Origin: Nostoc sp. GT001
GTDB taxonomy: Bacteria > Cyanobacteriota > Cyanobacteriia > Cyanobacteriales > Nostocaceae
Length of the DNA stretch: 64,000 nucleotides
Direction: 5' to 3'
NCBI RefSeq assembly: GCF_030382115.1
Contig: NZ_JAUDRJ010000003.1
Span: forward strand, 1,962,496-2,026,495
Shown here piece after piece: positions 9,108 through 19,183 of the stretch. Made by a program: the position numbers and the translations under genes. The notes below the pieces were generated by a model. That model was not told the DNA's origin and did not search any database. It was given only the letters and a program-made list of their open reading frames with translations. Each line of letters begins with the position of its first letter. Position 1 is the first letter of the stretch.

Positions 9108-11561
9108 ATGTTTGAACACTTCACTTCCGAAGCCATTAGAGTAATTATGTTAGCTCAGGAGGAAGCACGTCGCCTGGGACATAACTTCGTAGGAACTGAG
9201 CAAATTCTCCTGGGTTTGATGGGAGAAGGAACTGGGGTTGCTGCTAAAGTGCTAGCTGAATTAGGCGTTACCCTCAAAGATGCACGTCGCGAGGTAGAAA
9301 AAATTATTGGTAGGGGTTCTGGCTTTGTACCACCAGAAATTCCTTTTACTCCTAAAGTAAAAAGCCTCTTCGAGCAATCGTTTAAAGAAGCTCATAGTTT
9401 GGGACAGAATTACATTAACACTGAACACTTACTCTTAGGATTAACCGAGGCTGGTGAAGGTGTCGCCGCCAAAGTACTGCAAAATCTAGGGGTTGACTTC
9501 AAGAGTGTCCGCAGTGCCATAGTTCGCCGTTTGGGTGAAAATGCACCAGCTTTTGCTGGTAGTGGTAATCAAAAGCGCACCCAACCGCTAACAATGGAAG
9601 AATTTGGCAGAAATTTGACCAAATTAGCCCAAGAAGGCAGACTCGACCCCGTAGTTGGTCGCCAGAAGGAAATTGAGCGGGCGATCCAAATTCTCGGTCG
9701 CCGTACTAAGAATAACCCAGTATTGATTGGGGAACCAGGAGTTGGTAAAACTGCGATCGCCGAAGGTCTAGCTCAACGTATTATCAATCAGGATGTTCCT
9801 GAAAGCTTACAAGACAAGCAAGTTATCAGCCTCGATATGGGGTCATTGGTAGCTGGAACTCGCTTCCGTGGCGATTTTGAAGAACGCATCAAAAAAGTTG
9901 TGGAAGAAGTCCGCACTGTCGGCAATATCATCCTGGTGATTGACGAAATTCACACCTTGGTTGGCGCTGGTGGTACAGAAGGTGGCTTGGATGCAGCCAA
10001 CATCCTTAAACCTGCCTTAGCACGGGGTGAACTCCAGTGCATCGGCGCAACTACTCTCGATGAGTATCGTAAGCATATCGAGCGTGATGCCGCCCTAGAA
10101 CGTCGTTTCCAACCGATTAAGGTTGGGGAACCATCGGTAGAGGAAACCGTACAAATTCTCTACGGCTTGCGCGGTGCTTACGAACAGCACCACAAAGTCA
10201 CAATTTTAGATGCGGCACTTGTGGCAGCCGCAGAATTATCAGACCGCTATATTAGCGATCGCTTCTTGCCAGATAAGGCAATAGACTTGATTGATGAAGC
10301 TGGTTCTCGCGTTCGTCTGCGGAACTCCCAAAGTTCTCCCAATAAAGAACTTAAGCGTGAACTCGCTGGCGTTACCAAAGAAAAAGAAGCAGCAGTCAGA
10401 GTCCAAGATTTTGACAAAGCTACAGAACTGCGCGACCAAGAGTTAAAACTCGCAGAACAACTGCAAGCAACTTTTACACCAAACGATCAACCTGTCAACT
10501 CGACTGTAGTTGATGAAGAAGACATCGCTCAAATTGTTGCCTCTTGGACTGGTGTACCAGTTAATAAGCTCACTGAATCTGAGTCAGAGTTGCTTTTACA
10601 CCTAGAAGATACTCTGCATCAGCGCCTCATCGGACAAGAGCAAGCAGTCACTGCTGTTTCTCGCGGTATCCGTCGCGCCCGCGTTGGCTTGAAAAATCCC
10701 AATCGTCCCATTGCTAGCTTTATCTTCTCTGGCCCCACTGGAGTTGGTAAAACAGAATTGGCGAAGGCACTAGCGGGCTACTTCTTCGGTTCGGAAGACT
10801 CGATGATTCGGCTAGATATGTCCGAATACATGGAAAGCCACACCGTCGCCAAGCTAATTGGTTCGCCTCCTGGTTATGTAGGATACGACGAAGGCGGACA
10901 ACTTACAGAAGCCGTGCGACGGAAACCCTACTCAGTGCTGCTATTCGACGAAATCGAAAAAGCACACCCCGATGTATTCAATATGTTGCTGCAACTCTTG
11001 GATGACGGTCATCTTACCGATGCCAAAGGTCGGAAAGTGGACTTCAAGAATACGCTGATCATTTTGACTTCTAACATCGGTTCCAAGGTGATTGAAAAAG
11101 GTGGTAGTGGTTTAGGCTTTGACTTCGACACTCAAGCCGACGCTAGTTATAACCGCATCCGCACCTTGGTAAATGAAGAATTGAAAGCTTACTTCCGTCC
11201 AGAGTTCCTTAACCGTCTTGATGAAATTATCGTCTTCACCCAGCTTTCTAGGGATGAAGTGAAGCAAATCGCCGAAATTATGCTTCGTGAAGTTGCTGGT
11301 CGGTTGACGGAAAAGGGAATTATCTTAGAAGTTAGCGATCGCTTCAAAGAGCTTGTGGTACAAGAAGGTTATAACCCCAGCTACGGCGCTAGGCCATTAC
11401 GTCGGGCAATTATGCGCCTCCTAGAAGATTCTCTCGCCGAAGCAATGCTGTCTGGTGAAATTACAGATGGAGACACAGCCCTTATCGATGTTGATGATGA
11501 CTCTCAAGTGAGAGTACAAAAATCAGAAAAACGAGAATTGCTCTTGGCAAATGTTGGCTAA
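9108..11561 (+). CDS. clpC: ATP-dependent Clp protease ATP-binding subunit ClpC, 817 aa
   Basis: Class I Clp/Hsp100 unfoldase. Order: paired N-terminal Clp_N repeats (about 1-145; [22 protein letters not shown] start), first AAA+ module with Walker A GEPGVGKT (about 207-214) and Walker B VIDEIH, a middle region with a UVR-like helix ([19 protein letters not shown], about 427-445) that marks ClpC rather than ClpB, second AAA+ module with Walker A GPTGVGKT (about 540-547), and the C-terminal D2-small domain ending near [20 protein letters not shown]. It hexamerises and feeds proteins into ClpP-type peptidases; in cyanobacteria ClpC is normally essential. Length matches the family (about 820). 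Translation starts at the ATG at 9108. Confidence 0.97.
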   Translation: MFEHFTSEAIRVIMLAQEEARRLGHNFVGTEQILLGLMGEGTGVAAKVLAELGVTLKDARREVEKIIGRGSGFVPPEIPFTPKVKSLFEQSFKEAHSLGQNYINTEHLLLGLTEAGEGVAAKVLQNLGVDFKSVRSAIVRRLGENAPAFAGSGNQKRTQPLTMEEFGRNLTKLAQEGRLDPVVGRQKEIERAIQILGRRTKNNPVLIGEPGVGKTAIAEGLAQRIINQDVPESLQDKQVISLDMGSLVAGTRFRGDFEERIKKVVEEVRTVGNIILVIDEIHTLVGAGGTEGGLDAANILKPALARGELQCIGATTLDEYRKHIERDAALERRFQPIKVGEPSVEETVQILYGLRGAYEQHHKVTILDAALVAAAELSDRYISDRFLPDKAIDLIDEAGSRVRLRNSQSSPNKELKRELAGVTKEKEAAVRVQDFDKATELRDQELKLAEQLQATFTPNDQPVNSTVVDEEDIAQIVASWTGVPVNKLTESESELLLHLEDTLHQRLIGQEQAVTAVSRGIRRARVGLKNPNRPIASFIFSGPTGVGKTELAKALAGYFFGSEDSMIRLDMSEYMESHTVAKLIGSPPGYVGYDEGGQLTEAVRRKPYSVLLFDEIEKAHPDVFNMLLQLLDDGHLTDAKGRKVDFKNTLIILTSNIGSKVIEKGGSGLGFDFDTQADASYNRIRTLVNEELKAYFRPEFLNRLDEIIVFTQLSRDEVKQIAEIMLREVAGRLTEKGIILEVSDRFKELVVQEGYNPSYGARPLRRAIMRLLEDSLAEAMLSGEITDGDTALIDVDDDSQVRVQKSEKRELLLANVG

Positions 11562-11949
11562 TTTTATACCCGATCGCTTTTTACTGTAATATTTGAGAAA
11601 CACTCCAGCCTCTTGCGTAGAGCAGAGGCACAAACAGGGTCATCTCAGACAAACATCAAGTGAAATGGTATTATTTCTCACCCCTAGTAGAAATGCTAGG
11701 GGTTTTTTTATGCGATTTATAAGAAGAATTCAGAACTCAGTATTGAATTCTGTACGAGTAGGTGATAGCGAGTCTGCGAGCGTCTGAAGATTGATTAAAA
11801 CCGGACTTCTCTACGAGACGCTACCGCGAACGTCCCGCTGCGCTAACGCCCGAAGTTAAGCGAAACTAAAATAAATATTTTTCGTAATCAAAACTCTATC
11901 CCGCAAGTGGCGTAGAGTATTCTGAATTCTGAATTCTGAATTCTGACTC
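11562..11949. other. Intergenic region with two hairpins and short tandem repeats
   Basis: A first hairpin (GCCTCT at 11608-11613 with AGAGGC at 11624-11629) precedes the terminator at 11681-11709. Further on, 11797-11860 holds a GC-rich dispersed sequence (GAGACGCTACCGCGAACGTC), and 11921-11950 holds tandem ATTCTGA units. The 120 bases between clpC and its terminator could be a long 3' UTR or a small RNA. Confidence 0.5.
11681..11709 (+). terminator. Rho-independent terminator downstream of clpC
   Basis: Perfect 7-bp stem CCCCTAG (11681-11687) / CTAGGGG (11696-11702), 8-base loop, followed by seven T residues (11703-11709). It is one of the clearest intrinsic terminators in the window. It would end the clpC transcript or that of a small RNA in between. 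Confidence 0.85.
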
Positions 11950-13449
11950 CTACTTTATAGTCTTCGCGGTTGACTTATGACTCCTGACTCCTGCCCAAAC
12001 AGTGAGTGGCTGCCCAACTTGCTTATACAGTAAGCTTTCCAGAATTACACCATTATTGTTAGCGGTGAGAGTTTTATTCGGCTGACGCAGAGACTCATAA
12101 AAGCCGTTGTACCAGCCTTCTTGAGACTTAAGATTGCCTTGAACGAAATCAAATAACTGACGGGTATAAGCAGTGTTATAAAGCACATGCCAGCCGATCG
12201 CAGCCTTGGCACTGAGGAATCGCAAATTGTTGTGCTGTTCTCTAGTATCGGCGATGGTTGCCCAAGGTTGCCCGTTGACAAATAGGCTGCTGTAAACAAA
12301 GTATGGCGGGCGATCTAAGTTGTCTTCGGTGACGGCGGTTAATTGTTTTGTCGCTTCATAACGCGCTGCTTGAGCAGCTAAAATCCGATCGGCATAAGCT
12401 TTAGGCAAAGCTTGAAACCCAGTTTCGATGCCATCTAAGATATAGGGTTCGCTAAGAACGTAGTTATTGGCTCCAGAGTTTTTATAGTCCCGTTTGTCGT
12501 AAGGAATTCCCTGTCCGTAAAGATCGACAAAGGCAGCATTGGACTGATAATCTAAGGCTTTATTAACATCCAAGCCCCAAAGCTTCAAACCATAAGCAGC
12601 ATAATTCTCATAGCCCAAGCGACCTTCTTGGTTGTATTGTTCTTTGCCTTTGATGACAGCAGTACCGTACATTTGTCCTCTTTTGGTCAGACGCTTGACT
12701 TGCCAATGTTTCCAAACTGCTGCTGTTTGCGATCGCATTTCTGGATACTTTGCCTCGACAATCTTCAACCAGATTGCCATTCTTCCTAAATCAATGGCTG
12801 ACCAACCAATTTCTTCCCGTTTTTCTAGTTGACCATAATTAACGGGTACGAGAGTTTTCGCATTATAAACTTTGTTGGGTAGTTCTCCTTTATACAATGG
12901 CATTGACGCCAGTGTATTCAACATTTTGCTCATTTTGGCTTCAAATTCAGCCACAGGCACGATATTGAGTTCTCTAGCACTGACTAAGGCTGCGATCGCT
13001 GCTGCCTGATCCCACATACTTACAGCAGCAAAGCCATCAACGGAATTGATTAAGCCAGTTTCATCGTTCCAGTTGCGTTGGAAGTATGACCAAGCTTGAC
13101 GGGCCGTTGTCATTTCTTCTGGGGTAAGTTTTCCAACTCCAGGAGCAACGTATGGAATTATAGCTACTGTTAATTGATTTTTAGGAATCGGTTGACCTGG
13201 CAAAACTACGGATTTAGCATCAAGGCTGGCAACTATTTCAGCTTCTTTTGCACTAGAGACAGGGTTTTGGGGTTTCTCTGGTTGGGAAGCAATTGGGGAT
13301 GTTGATATTTCAGGTTTTTTTATAGAAGTATTAGAAAGTTGCTTAGACCAACCATTTAAAAGTGCGATCGCGATCGCAGCGGTAACGACTCCTCCTACAG
13401 TAGCTAGTATAGACAAGCTCTTAGGTGGCGGTTGAAAGTCAGAACTCAT
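11950..13449 (-). CDS. DUF3131 domain-containing protein, membrane-anchored, 499 aa
   Basis: An N-terminal membrane segment (ILATVGGVVTAAIAIALLNGW, about residues 14-34) and a Pro/Ser-rich linker precede a large helical domain (about 110-485) rich in aromatic residues. It resembles an alpha/alpha-barrel: ARQAWSYFQRNWNDETGLINSVDGFAAVSMWDQAAAIAAL, EKREEIGWSAIDLGRMAIWL, LGYENYAAYGLKLWG, GWYNGFYESL. The core matches DUF3131, a family linked by its fold to glycosidase-like toroids and often found near exopolysaccharide genes. The domain would face the periplasm. Substrate unknown. Divergent from the next gene. Confidence 0.8.
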   Translation of the reverse strand: MSSDFQPPPKSLSILATVGGVVTAAIAIALLNGWSKQLSNTSIKKPEISTSPIASQPEKPQNPVSSAKEAEIVASLDAKSVVLPGQPIPKNQLTVAIIPYVAPGVGKLTPEEMTTARQAWSYFQRNWNDETGLINSVDGFAAVSMWDQAAAIAALVSARELNIVPVAEFEAKMSKMLNTLASMPLYKGELPNKVYNAKTLVPVNYGQLEKREEIGWSAIDLGRMAIWLKIVEAKYPEMRSQTAAVWKHWQVKRLTKRGQMYGTAVIKGKEQYNQEGRLGYENYAAYGLKLWGLDVNKALDYQSNAAFVDLYGQGIPYDKRDYKNSGANNYVLSEPYILDGIETGFQALPKAYADRILAAQAARYEATKQLTAVTEDNLDRPPYFVYSSLFVNGQPWATIADTREQHNNLRFLSAKAAIGWHVLYNTAYTRQLFDFVQGNLKSQEGWYNGFYESLRQPNKTLTANNNGVILESLLYKQVGQPLTVWAGVRSHKSTAKTIK

Positions 13450-13624
13450 ACTGATTAAAGCCTTATTTTGTAAGTCAGTGTTATTTGCGTAGTTTCATCA
13501 AATACATTCTTCCCAACTTTGAAATCTAACTAACATCCAGAGTTCACCCGATGGGAACTATTAAAATTTACATTCCGCCCACTACAATAAAATAGTCACG
13601 CACCCGATCTCTGGAGTTCTAGCA

Positions 13625-14200
13625 GTGGGCTTATTTGATGATTTGAGTCGGTTTCTAGAAAACCGTTTAGAAGAATTCTTGCGTAACAATCCACATTTGG
13701 AGTTAGAGGCGCTGCTAGAACAGCTGCGTGAGCAAGAAGAAGACACATTAAAGCTAATCGCAGATTTAAAATTACAAGAAAAGCAATCGGAAGAAGAAAT
13801 TCTCTCCACCGCGCAAGAAATTCAGCGTTGGCATATCCGCATTCAAAAAGCCAAAAACGCCAAGAGAGAGGATTTGGCAGCGGCGGCAGGTGAGCGAGAA
13901 GCAGCCCTGTTGCGCGAAGGAAATCAGCGCTGGGGACACATGCAAGGACTGAAAGAACGCATTAACCAATCTCAGGAACTACTGCAAAAAATTCAGCAAC
14001 GGCGACAGGAGGTACAAGCTAAAGCAGCCGAAGCACAGACAGTCCGTGCTAAAGCGCAAACCCAGCAGCGTTTTGAAACCAGTGGTTGGTCGAATCAAAC
14101 TAGCAATTTTTCTAGTGGGTTTGATGACTTAGAAGAGAAGTTCCGTAGCTGGGAAACTCAGGATGAGTTAGAGCAAATGAAGCGGAATATGCAGAAGTAG
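13625..14200 (+). CDS. Cyanobacterial coiled-coil protein (TIGR04376-type), 191 aa
   Basis: Starts at a GTG (13625). MGLFDDLSRFLENRLEEFLRN is an amphipathic N-terminal helix; a long, highly charged coiled coil rich in Glu, Gln and Arg follows (about residues 25-145), then a Trp/Ser/Phe-containing linker (SGWSNQTSNFSSGFDDLEEKF) and a short C-terminal helix. Overall organisation is reminiscent of PspA/IM30-like membrane-associated proteins but shorter. I recognise it as a cyanobacteria-specific family (TIGR04376 from memory); function is not known to me. No transmembrane segment. Confidence 0.7.
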   Translation: MGLFDDLSRFLENRLEEFLRNNPHLELEALLEQLREQEEDTLKLIADLKLQEKQSEEEILSTAQEIQRWHIRIQKAKNAKREDLAAAAGEREAALLREGNQRWGHMQGLKERINQSQELLQKIQQRRQEVQAKAAEAQTVRAKAQTQQRFETSGWSNQTSNFSSGFDDLEEKFRSWETQDELEQMKRNMQK

Positions 14201-14352
14201 CGCCTATTTGCTAAAATACGCCGAAGTAACAAATGCGATCGCTGAAATAGCAAATGCGTAGGCGCAGCCAGCCGTAGGCATCCCCAGAAATAGCTTACTC
14301 ACTTGAATTTTCGCGTCAGTTTTACCCCACCCTAACCCTCCCCTTATAAAGG

Positions 14353-14594
14353 CTACGGTGTACACACATCTCTAAAAATCCTACCCACCCAATATTTCTG
14401 TTCAAGTGAAAGTCGCACACTGAGCAAATATCCCGCCCAGAACTAAAGTTCCGGGCTGATAGCGAAAGTCCTCTTTTAGAGGACTGAACTAAATTTCTTC
14501 TTTAGTCCTCTTTTAGAGGACTTTCGCTATGAGACTCGGAATTTATTCCGAGGCGGGATAGAACACTGCACCAACACTTGTGTGTACACCGTAG
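14353..14594. mobile_element. Palindromic non-autonomous element (MITE-like), 242 bp
   Basis: Perfect 16-bp terminal inverted repeats, CTACGGTGTACACACA (14353-14368) and its complement TGTGTGTACACCGTAG (14579-14594). Inside are nested inverted repeats: CCCGCC against GGCGGG, and AGCGAAAGTCCTC...TTTTAGAGGAC repeated in opposite orientation around 14480-14530. No coding capacity. The outside flanks (CCTAACCCTCCCC left, GGGTTGGGGAGGGG right) are also partly complementary. A related short motif, CCGTGTACACCGTA, occurs near 34474-34490. The rest of the 14201-14725 gap holds GC-rich HIP1-containing sequence and no gene. Confidence 0.7.
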
Positions 14595-14725
14595 AGGGTT
14601 GGGGAGGGGTGATTCAAGGATTTTTGCAAGAGACTTCATGAGCTCGCGCTCACAAGAAACAATGAAAATGTCTTTTCCTCCTGCCTCCTGCCTTCTGCCT
14701 TATTTTCAAGGCAGAGTCTATTCAG

Positions 14726-16339
14726 TTAAAAATCAAAGGTTGTGCGAAGCACACCCACATACTGCGTATCATTTCTGCTGTCGTTTTCCGGGTTGAGAAT
14801 CACCCAAAAACCAGGAGTCACTGAGATGTTGTCATTTAGTCGGTAACGATAAAATGCTTCGATATGGTAAGCGTTGTCTCCTTCTTGACGGACATCGCTG
14901 TTGGAGACACGCGGCGGTAAACCAAAGAGAATTCCCGGCAGATTGCCTCTACCACCCACATCGGGAAACGACATCCCAATCGCCCCAAACCAGACATTGG
15001 CATTGTCACCACTGTTCACAAACAGAGAATCTGTTCCACCCCTGCCATTGGAAACATCACTAAAACCAGAGTTTTTGGCATTTGCCCAAATATATCCACC
15101 CCAAGCGTGGACTTGGAAATTCGGGGAGAAGCGATAGTATCCCTGTGCGCCGACAATATCGTTGGAAGTCGCAATGTTGTTGCCAAAAGGAGCGTTTGAC
15201 AGGACGCTACCCGTCCCAGCGGAGAGATCGATTACTCCAGCAGGGGTATAGCCATGAGAGTAAGCAACACCGATCGCTCCTTGCTTACCATAATAGGCTA
15301 AGTGCGCTAAGGCGTTATAGCCACCATCAAACAAGCCGTTGCTCCCCGATGGCACATTGGGACTGTTTGCTAAATAGCCCAAGGTAAGAACCAAATCTTT
15401 AGTGATGTTCCAGTTAGCGGCTGCACCACCACCACCTCGCCGGAATAAGGGACTGTATGACCCAAAAAGTGAGGGAACCCCATTGCCGTCATCAGCGATT
15501 GTGGGGGGAGTGACGGTGGTTGTAATGTCGGTGTAACCAATGCCTGTAGGCCCAACAACGAAGTTAAGGGATTCACTGACTGGGAAGTAATAACGGATGT
15601 GGGGGACAAGAAGTGTATTGTTGCTGTCATAATCGAAGTTCAGGCGTGTCATCCCTGTGCCTGTGGCTGCGGCAATTTGGCTTGCACCATTGGAATTCGC
15701 AAAGTTGCCAAATTCTAATCGGACTCGCAACAAGTCTTTGCCAGTAAAACTGCTCTCAAAGTTGAGACGACCCCGATTTGAAAAGTAGAGATTGGATTCA
15801 TCATCGTCACCACCTACCCTATCGCCAAAGGTATCACTAATAGCGGTAATAATTTGAGCATTCAACCTAGTAGTTGTGGAAAACTGCTGCGCCTCCAATG
15901 TTGCTGTATGTGCCTCTAAGGTATCTACTCGTCCGCGCAGAGTTGTCAGTTCAGCGGCAAAGTCTTGCTGCAACTTTTGCATCACTGCCAAATCTTGCTT
16001 ATTAACTAAATCGCTAGTAGCTGTAGAAATTAACTCATTAATCCGATCCAAACAAGCATTTAAACCTGCGGCAAATTCATAACGAGTTAAAGCACGGTTC
16101 CCGCGATAGGTAGAATTGGGATAACCTGCAATACAACCGTAGCGTTCCACCAGTGATTGCAATGCACCAAACGCCCAATCGGTTGGTTGGACATCAGAAA
16201 ACTGGGAAACAGAAGTGACTTGTCCCTGCAAACTCCTATTAGCATCTGCTGCATTCGGATCATCTTCTGGAGGTGCTGCCCAAACTGCTGGAATTGCCAA
16301 AAATAGAAGAAAAAAACTATAAAAAAGAGTTTTGATCAT
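14726..16339 (-). CDS. Outer-membrane porin with SLH domain (iron-uptake porin / OprB type), 537 aa
   Basis: Signal peptide MIKTLFYSFFLLFLAIPAVWA with cleavage before APP. An SLH domain spans about residues 40-100 (FSDVQPTDWAFGALQSLVERYGCIAGYPNSTYRGNRALTRYEFAAGLNACLDRI), then a coiled coil (about 110-152), then a 16-stranded-type beta-barrel with many aromatic strands, ending in TTFDF with the terminal Phe typical of outer-membrane proteins. This SLH-coil-OprB layout is the main cyanobacterial porin family (SomA/SomB). It sits last in a minus-strand run of sugar uptake genes, so it probably lets sugar or cyclitol across the outer membrane; in Nostoc punctiforme an oprB gene accompanies glcP/frt genes. 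Confidence 0.85.
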   Translation of the reverse strand: MIKTLFYSFFLLFLAIPAVWAAPPEDDPNAADANRSLQGQVTSVSQFSDVQPTDWAFGALQSLVERYGCIAGYPNSTYRGNRALTRYEFAAGLNACLDRINELISTATSDLVNKQDLAVMQKLQQDFAAELTTLRGRVDTLEAHTATLEAQQFSTTTRLNAQIITAISDTFGDRVGGDDDESNLYFSNRGRLNFESSFTGKDLLRVRLEFGNFANSNGASQIAAATGTGMTRLNFDYDSNNTLLVPHIRYYFPVSESLNFVVGPTGIGYTDITTTVTPPTIADDGNGVPSLFGSYSPLFRRGGGGAAANWNITKDLVLTLGYLANSPNVPSGSNGLFDGGYNALAHLAYYGKQGAIGVAYSHGYTPAGVIDLSAGTGSVLSNAPFGNNIATSNDIVGAQGYYRFSPNFQVHAWGGYIWANAKNSGFSDVSNGRGGTDSLFVNSGDNANVWFGAIGMSFPDVGGRGNLPGILFGLPPRVSNSDVRQEGDNAYHIEAFYRYRLNDNISVTPGFWVILNPENDSRNDTQYVGVLRTTFDF

Positions 16340-16389
16340 TGACTTATTAGTTGAAGATGGTTGAATTTTGAGTTTAGGTTTTAGGTTAC

Positions 16390-17436
16390 TTAAAGCAACG
16401 CTATGACTTTCTGCTCATTGCTGCTTTTAATAGCCGCTTCTATAATTCGCATTACATTAATTCCGTCTTCGGCGGTAACAGCAATTGGCTGATTATTAAC
16501 AATAGATTTATACACGGCATCGTAATAGCCTAAATAGCTCCCCTGTGAACTTTTGACTTTTTCTCGAATTACTTTTGTGTCTTTTTCTGTATGCAGCAAG
16601 CCATATTCACTTTCCGGCTCTGTATACCAATCAAGTGTGTTGGGCTTCATCCCCGCCACTAAATACTCTTCTTGTTTATCGGCTCTGCTTTTAAGAAAAG
16701 AACCATGAGTACCATGTATGATATAGGCTGGTGCAGGTTCACGCACAAGGAAGCTTGCTTTTAATTTGACGCGCAGTTTGTCGTAGTATAGTATCAACTC
16801 AAAATAATCATCTACCTGCGATCGCAGCCTAGTTATACGGATGTCTGCAAAAATAGCATCAGGCATCCCGAATAGATGCAAAGCTTGATCTATTAAGTGC
16901 GGCCCTAAATTATTTAATGTTCCTGCCCCAGGAATCGGGACTTCTACATGTTGTTTATGACTGAGGGTTGGTTTATATTTTTGAAATTGAAATTCTGCTT
17001 CAACAATATCACCTAATAAGCCTTCTTGGACAATTTTTTTGACTGTTTTAAAATCACTATCCCACCTCCGGTTTTGATATACAGATAATTTTTTGCCCTG
17101 TTTTTGTGCCAATTCTTTCAGGTTTTGAGCTTCTGCTACCGTTGTGGTGAATGCTTTTTCTACCACTACATGCTTATCTGCAAGCAATGCCTGTTTAGCA
17201 TAATCGTAATGGGTATAAGTGGGTGTATTTACGACCACTAAGATTACTTGATCATCTGCTAGCAATGCTTCCAAAGAAGGATAGCTTTTGACATCAGGAT
17301 AATGTTGCTGTATCAGCTTTTTGCTTCTTTCCCAAGAACCTACTAGTTTAAATCCGGGATGCAAATCAATAAACGGCGCATGAAATACCATGCCGGATAA
17401 ACCAGATGAACAAAGAGCCGTATTGATAGTTTCCAT
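16390..17436 (-). CDS. Gfo/Idh/MocA family oxidoreductase, 348 aa
   Basis: NAD(P)-dependent dehydrogenase of sugars or cyclitols. Rossmann start INTALCSSGLSGMVFHAPFIDLHPGFKLVGSWE, then LLADDQVILVVVNTPTYTHYDYAKQALLADKHVVVEKAF (the EKP motif appears as EKAF), and the C-terminal domain with GAGTLNNLGPHLIDQALHLFG (the GGG...DxxxH substrate helix). The FHAPFI and GTLxxLGPHLIDQ pattern is the YdgJ/IolW-like subgroup, which includes scyllo-inositol dehydrogenases. I prefer the ATG at 17436 (METINTALC); an in-frame ATG at 17466 lies at the edge of a MITE. 51 bases separate it from the porin gene downstream. Substrate is not provable from sequence. Confidence 0.85.
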   Translation of the reverse strand: METINTALCSSGLSGMVFHAPFIDLHPGFKLVGSWERSKKLIQQHYPDVKSYPSLEALLADDQVILVVVNTPTYTHYDYAKQALLADKHVVVEKAFTTTVAEAQNLKELAQKQGKKLSVYQNRRWDSDFKTVKKIVQEGLLGDIVEAEFQFQKYKPTLSHKQHVEVPIPGAGTLNNLGPHLIDQALHLFGMPDAIFADIRITRLRSQVDDYFELILYYDKLRVKLKASFLVREPAPAYIIHGTHGSFLKSRADKQEEYLVAGMKPNTLDWYTEPESEYGLLHTEKDTKVIREKVKSSQGSYLGYYDAVYKSIVNNQPIAVTAEDGINVMRIIEAAIKSSNEQKVIALL

Positions 17437-17467
17437 CTTTTTAATGATTGACTGAAGCGATGTCATT

Positions 17468-17558
17468 AATTTTGCGGGGCTGCTAGATCCCCGACTTCTT
17501 CAAGAAGTCGGGGATCTGAACACCACTAACCTCTTAAAACTTTTGGGACAGACCACTA
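17468..17558. mobile_element. MITE copy with truncated end, related to 46973-47080
   Basis: Reading the minus strand from 17558: TAGTGGTCTGTCCCAAAAG, then a segment matching the copy at 46973-47080 through the hairpin ATCCCCGACTTCTT/AAGAAGTCGGGGAT (about 17486-17516) to AGCAGCC. The distal terminal repeat is lost: the match ends at about 17468, next to an in-frame ATG (17466) of the dehydrogenase gene. Confidence 0.75.
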
Positions 17559-17570
17559 GATGGATGCTAA

Positions 17571-18971
17571 TTACATGTCTTCTAACTCAATTCCTTTGGT
17601 TTCTTTAATAAAAAAGAGAATGAAAAAGAATGAGGTAGCTGCTGCAATTGTATAAAGTCCATAGGCAGAACCTAGACCGAAATATTGCAGTATGGGAGGA
17701 AATGTTGTGGAAATGATGAAATTGGCAACCCATTGCATAGCAGCAGCAACTGAAAGTGCAGCGGCTCGAATTTTGTTATTAAACATTTCTCCTAACAGTA
17801 CCCAAACCACTGGGCCCCAGGAGAAACCGAAGCAAAAGACATAGAGGTTGGCTGCGATGAGAGCCGTAGTCCCGGCGCTTCCGGTGAGATTGGGGTTCCC
17901 AGCAGCATCAAGGGGAGCATTACCAAAAAGATAAGCCATCGTCCCCAAGGTAAAGGTCATGCCTATCGACCCTACTATAAGTAAAGGCTTGCGACCAAAT
18001 TTATCTACGAAGGCGATCGCAATCAATGTTGTAATAATGTTGACGGCTCCTGTAATCACCGTAATTGATAGGGAATCTTTTTCGGAAAACCCAACGGCCC
18101 GCCACAAAACGCTGCTGTAGTAGAAGATTACATTAATCCCAACAAATTGCTGTAATACAGATAAGCCTATTCCTATCCAAACAATGGGAAGGAGTCCGCC
18201 ACTTCTGCTTAAAAGGTCAGAAAAACTAGGTTCCCGCTCACGAAGCACTGTCTGCCGAATTTCTTCAATTTTTGGCAGCACATCACCTCCCAAAATCTTG
18301 GTCAGAACGTTAGCAGCTTCTGGTTCTCGTCCTTGGGCAACCAAGTATCGGGGAGATTCGGGAATCATTAAAGCAGACATTCCGTAAAGCACGGCTGGAG
18401 GAATTTCTGTCCAAAACATCCAGCGCCAAGCGCTTATACCAAACAAAAACGGCGATTCGGCTGAACCTGCGGACACAGCAATAAAGTAGTCGCATATCAA
18501 TGCAATGAAAATTCCAACTACGATCGCTAATTGTTGCAGAGATCCTAATCTTCCTCGCAAATGCGTGGGAGAACATTCTGCAATGTATGCTGGGGCAATA
18601 ACGCTAGCAGCACCGACTGCAATACCACCCAATACCCGCCAAAAGGTAAAATCCCAAATTCCAAAGGGCAGCCCGGAACCAATGGCACTGATGGTAAATA
18701 ACACCGAAGATGCAACCATTGCCTTGACTCGACCATACCGGTCTGCAATCTTGCCTGCATAAAAGGCTCCGACCGCAGAACCCAACAATGCCAGGGATAC
18801 CGCAAGACCAATCTGTACACTGTTGGCGTTAAAGTCTTTGGTAATGGCTCCAACTGCACCGTTAATTACAGCAGTATCAAAACCGAACAGAAAACCGCCG
18901 AGGGCAGCAGCACCAGCAATTAAAATCACATAGAATGTGCTGGATTTACGACGAACAGTAGTGGTAGACAT
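17571..18971 (-). CDS. MFS sugar porter (GlcP/XylE/IolT-like), 466 aa
   Basis: Twelve hydrophobic segments with sugar-porter signatures: GFDTAVINGAVG in TM1, DRYGRVKAM after TM2, PESPRYLVAQGR at the central loop, QQFVGINVIFYYSSVLW in TM7, DKFGRKPLLIVG in the second half, and KETKGIELEDM near the end (the PETKG motif). The ATG at 18971 (MSTTTVRRKS) is preferred; the frame runs 30 codons upstream through low-complexity DNA. The family imports glucose, xylose or myo-inositol with protons. In Nostoc, glcP lies in a comparable cluster. Its place beside a CUT2 ABC transporter and near a myo-inositol oxygenase leaves glucose, fructose or inositol as candidate substrates. Confidence 0.88.
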   Translation of the reverse strand: MSTTTVRRKSSTFYVILIAGAAALGGFLFGFDTAVINGAVGAITKDFNANSVQIGLAVSLALLGSAVGAFYAGKIADRYGRVKAMVASSVLFTISAIGSGLPFGIWDFTFWRVLGGIAVGAASVIAPAYIAECSPTHLRGRLGSLQQLAIVVGIFIALICDYFIAVSAGSAESPFLFGISAWRWMFWTEIPPAVLYGMSALMIPESPRYLVAQGREPEAANVLTKILGGDVLPKIEEIRQTVLREREPSFSDLLSRSGGLLPIVWIGIGLSVLQQFVGINVIFYYSSVLWRAVGFSEKDSLSITVITGAVNIITTLIAIAFVDKFGRKPLLIVGSIGMTFTLGTMAYLFGNAPLDAAGNPNLTGSAGTTALIAANLYVFCFGFSWGPVVWVLLGEMFNNKIRAAALSVAAAMQWVANFIISTTFPPILQYFGLGSAYGLYTIAAATSFFFILFFIKETKGIELEDM

Positions 18972-19183
18972 AAGTTTATATATTGGGAATTGGGCACAAG
19001 AGGCAAGGGAGCAGGGAGCAGGGAGCAGGGGGGAAAGAGGTAATACCAATTCAAAATTCAAAATTCAAAATTAAGAAAGCCAGACAGAACAAAGGTTTGG
19101 GAGTATGTATCTGTCGCATTCTTTTTTCAAATTGGTGTAATTCTTCATTCTCCCCCCTGCTCCCCTGCTCCCCTGCCTCTTTT

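Noticed and set aside
8900..9115. 71-codon frame before clpC
   Set aside because: Overlaps the clpC start and consists partly of heptanucleotide repeats.
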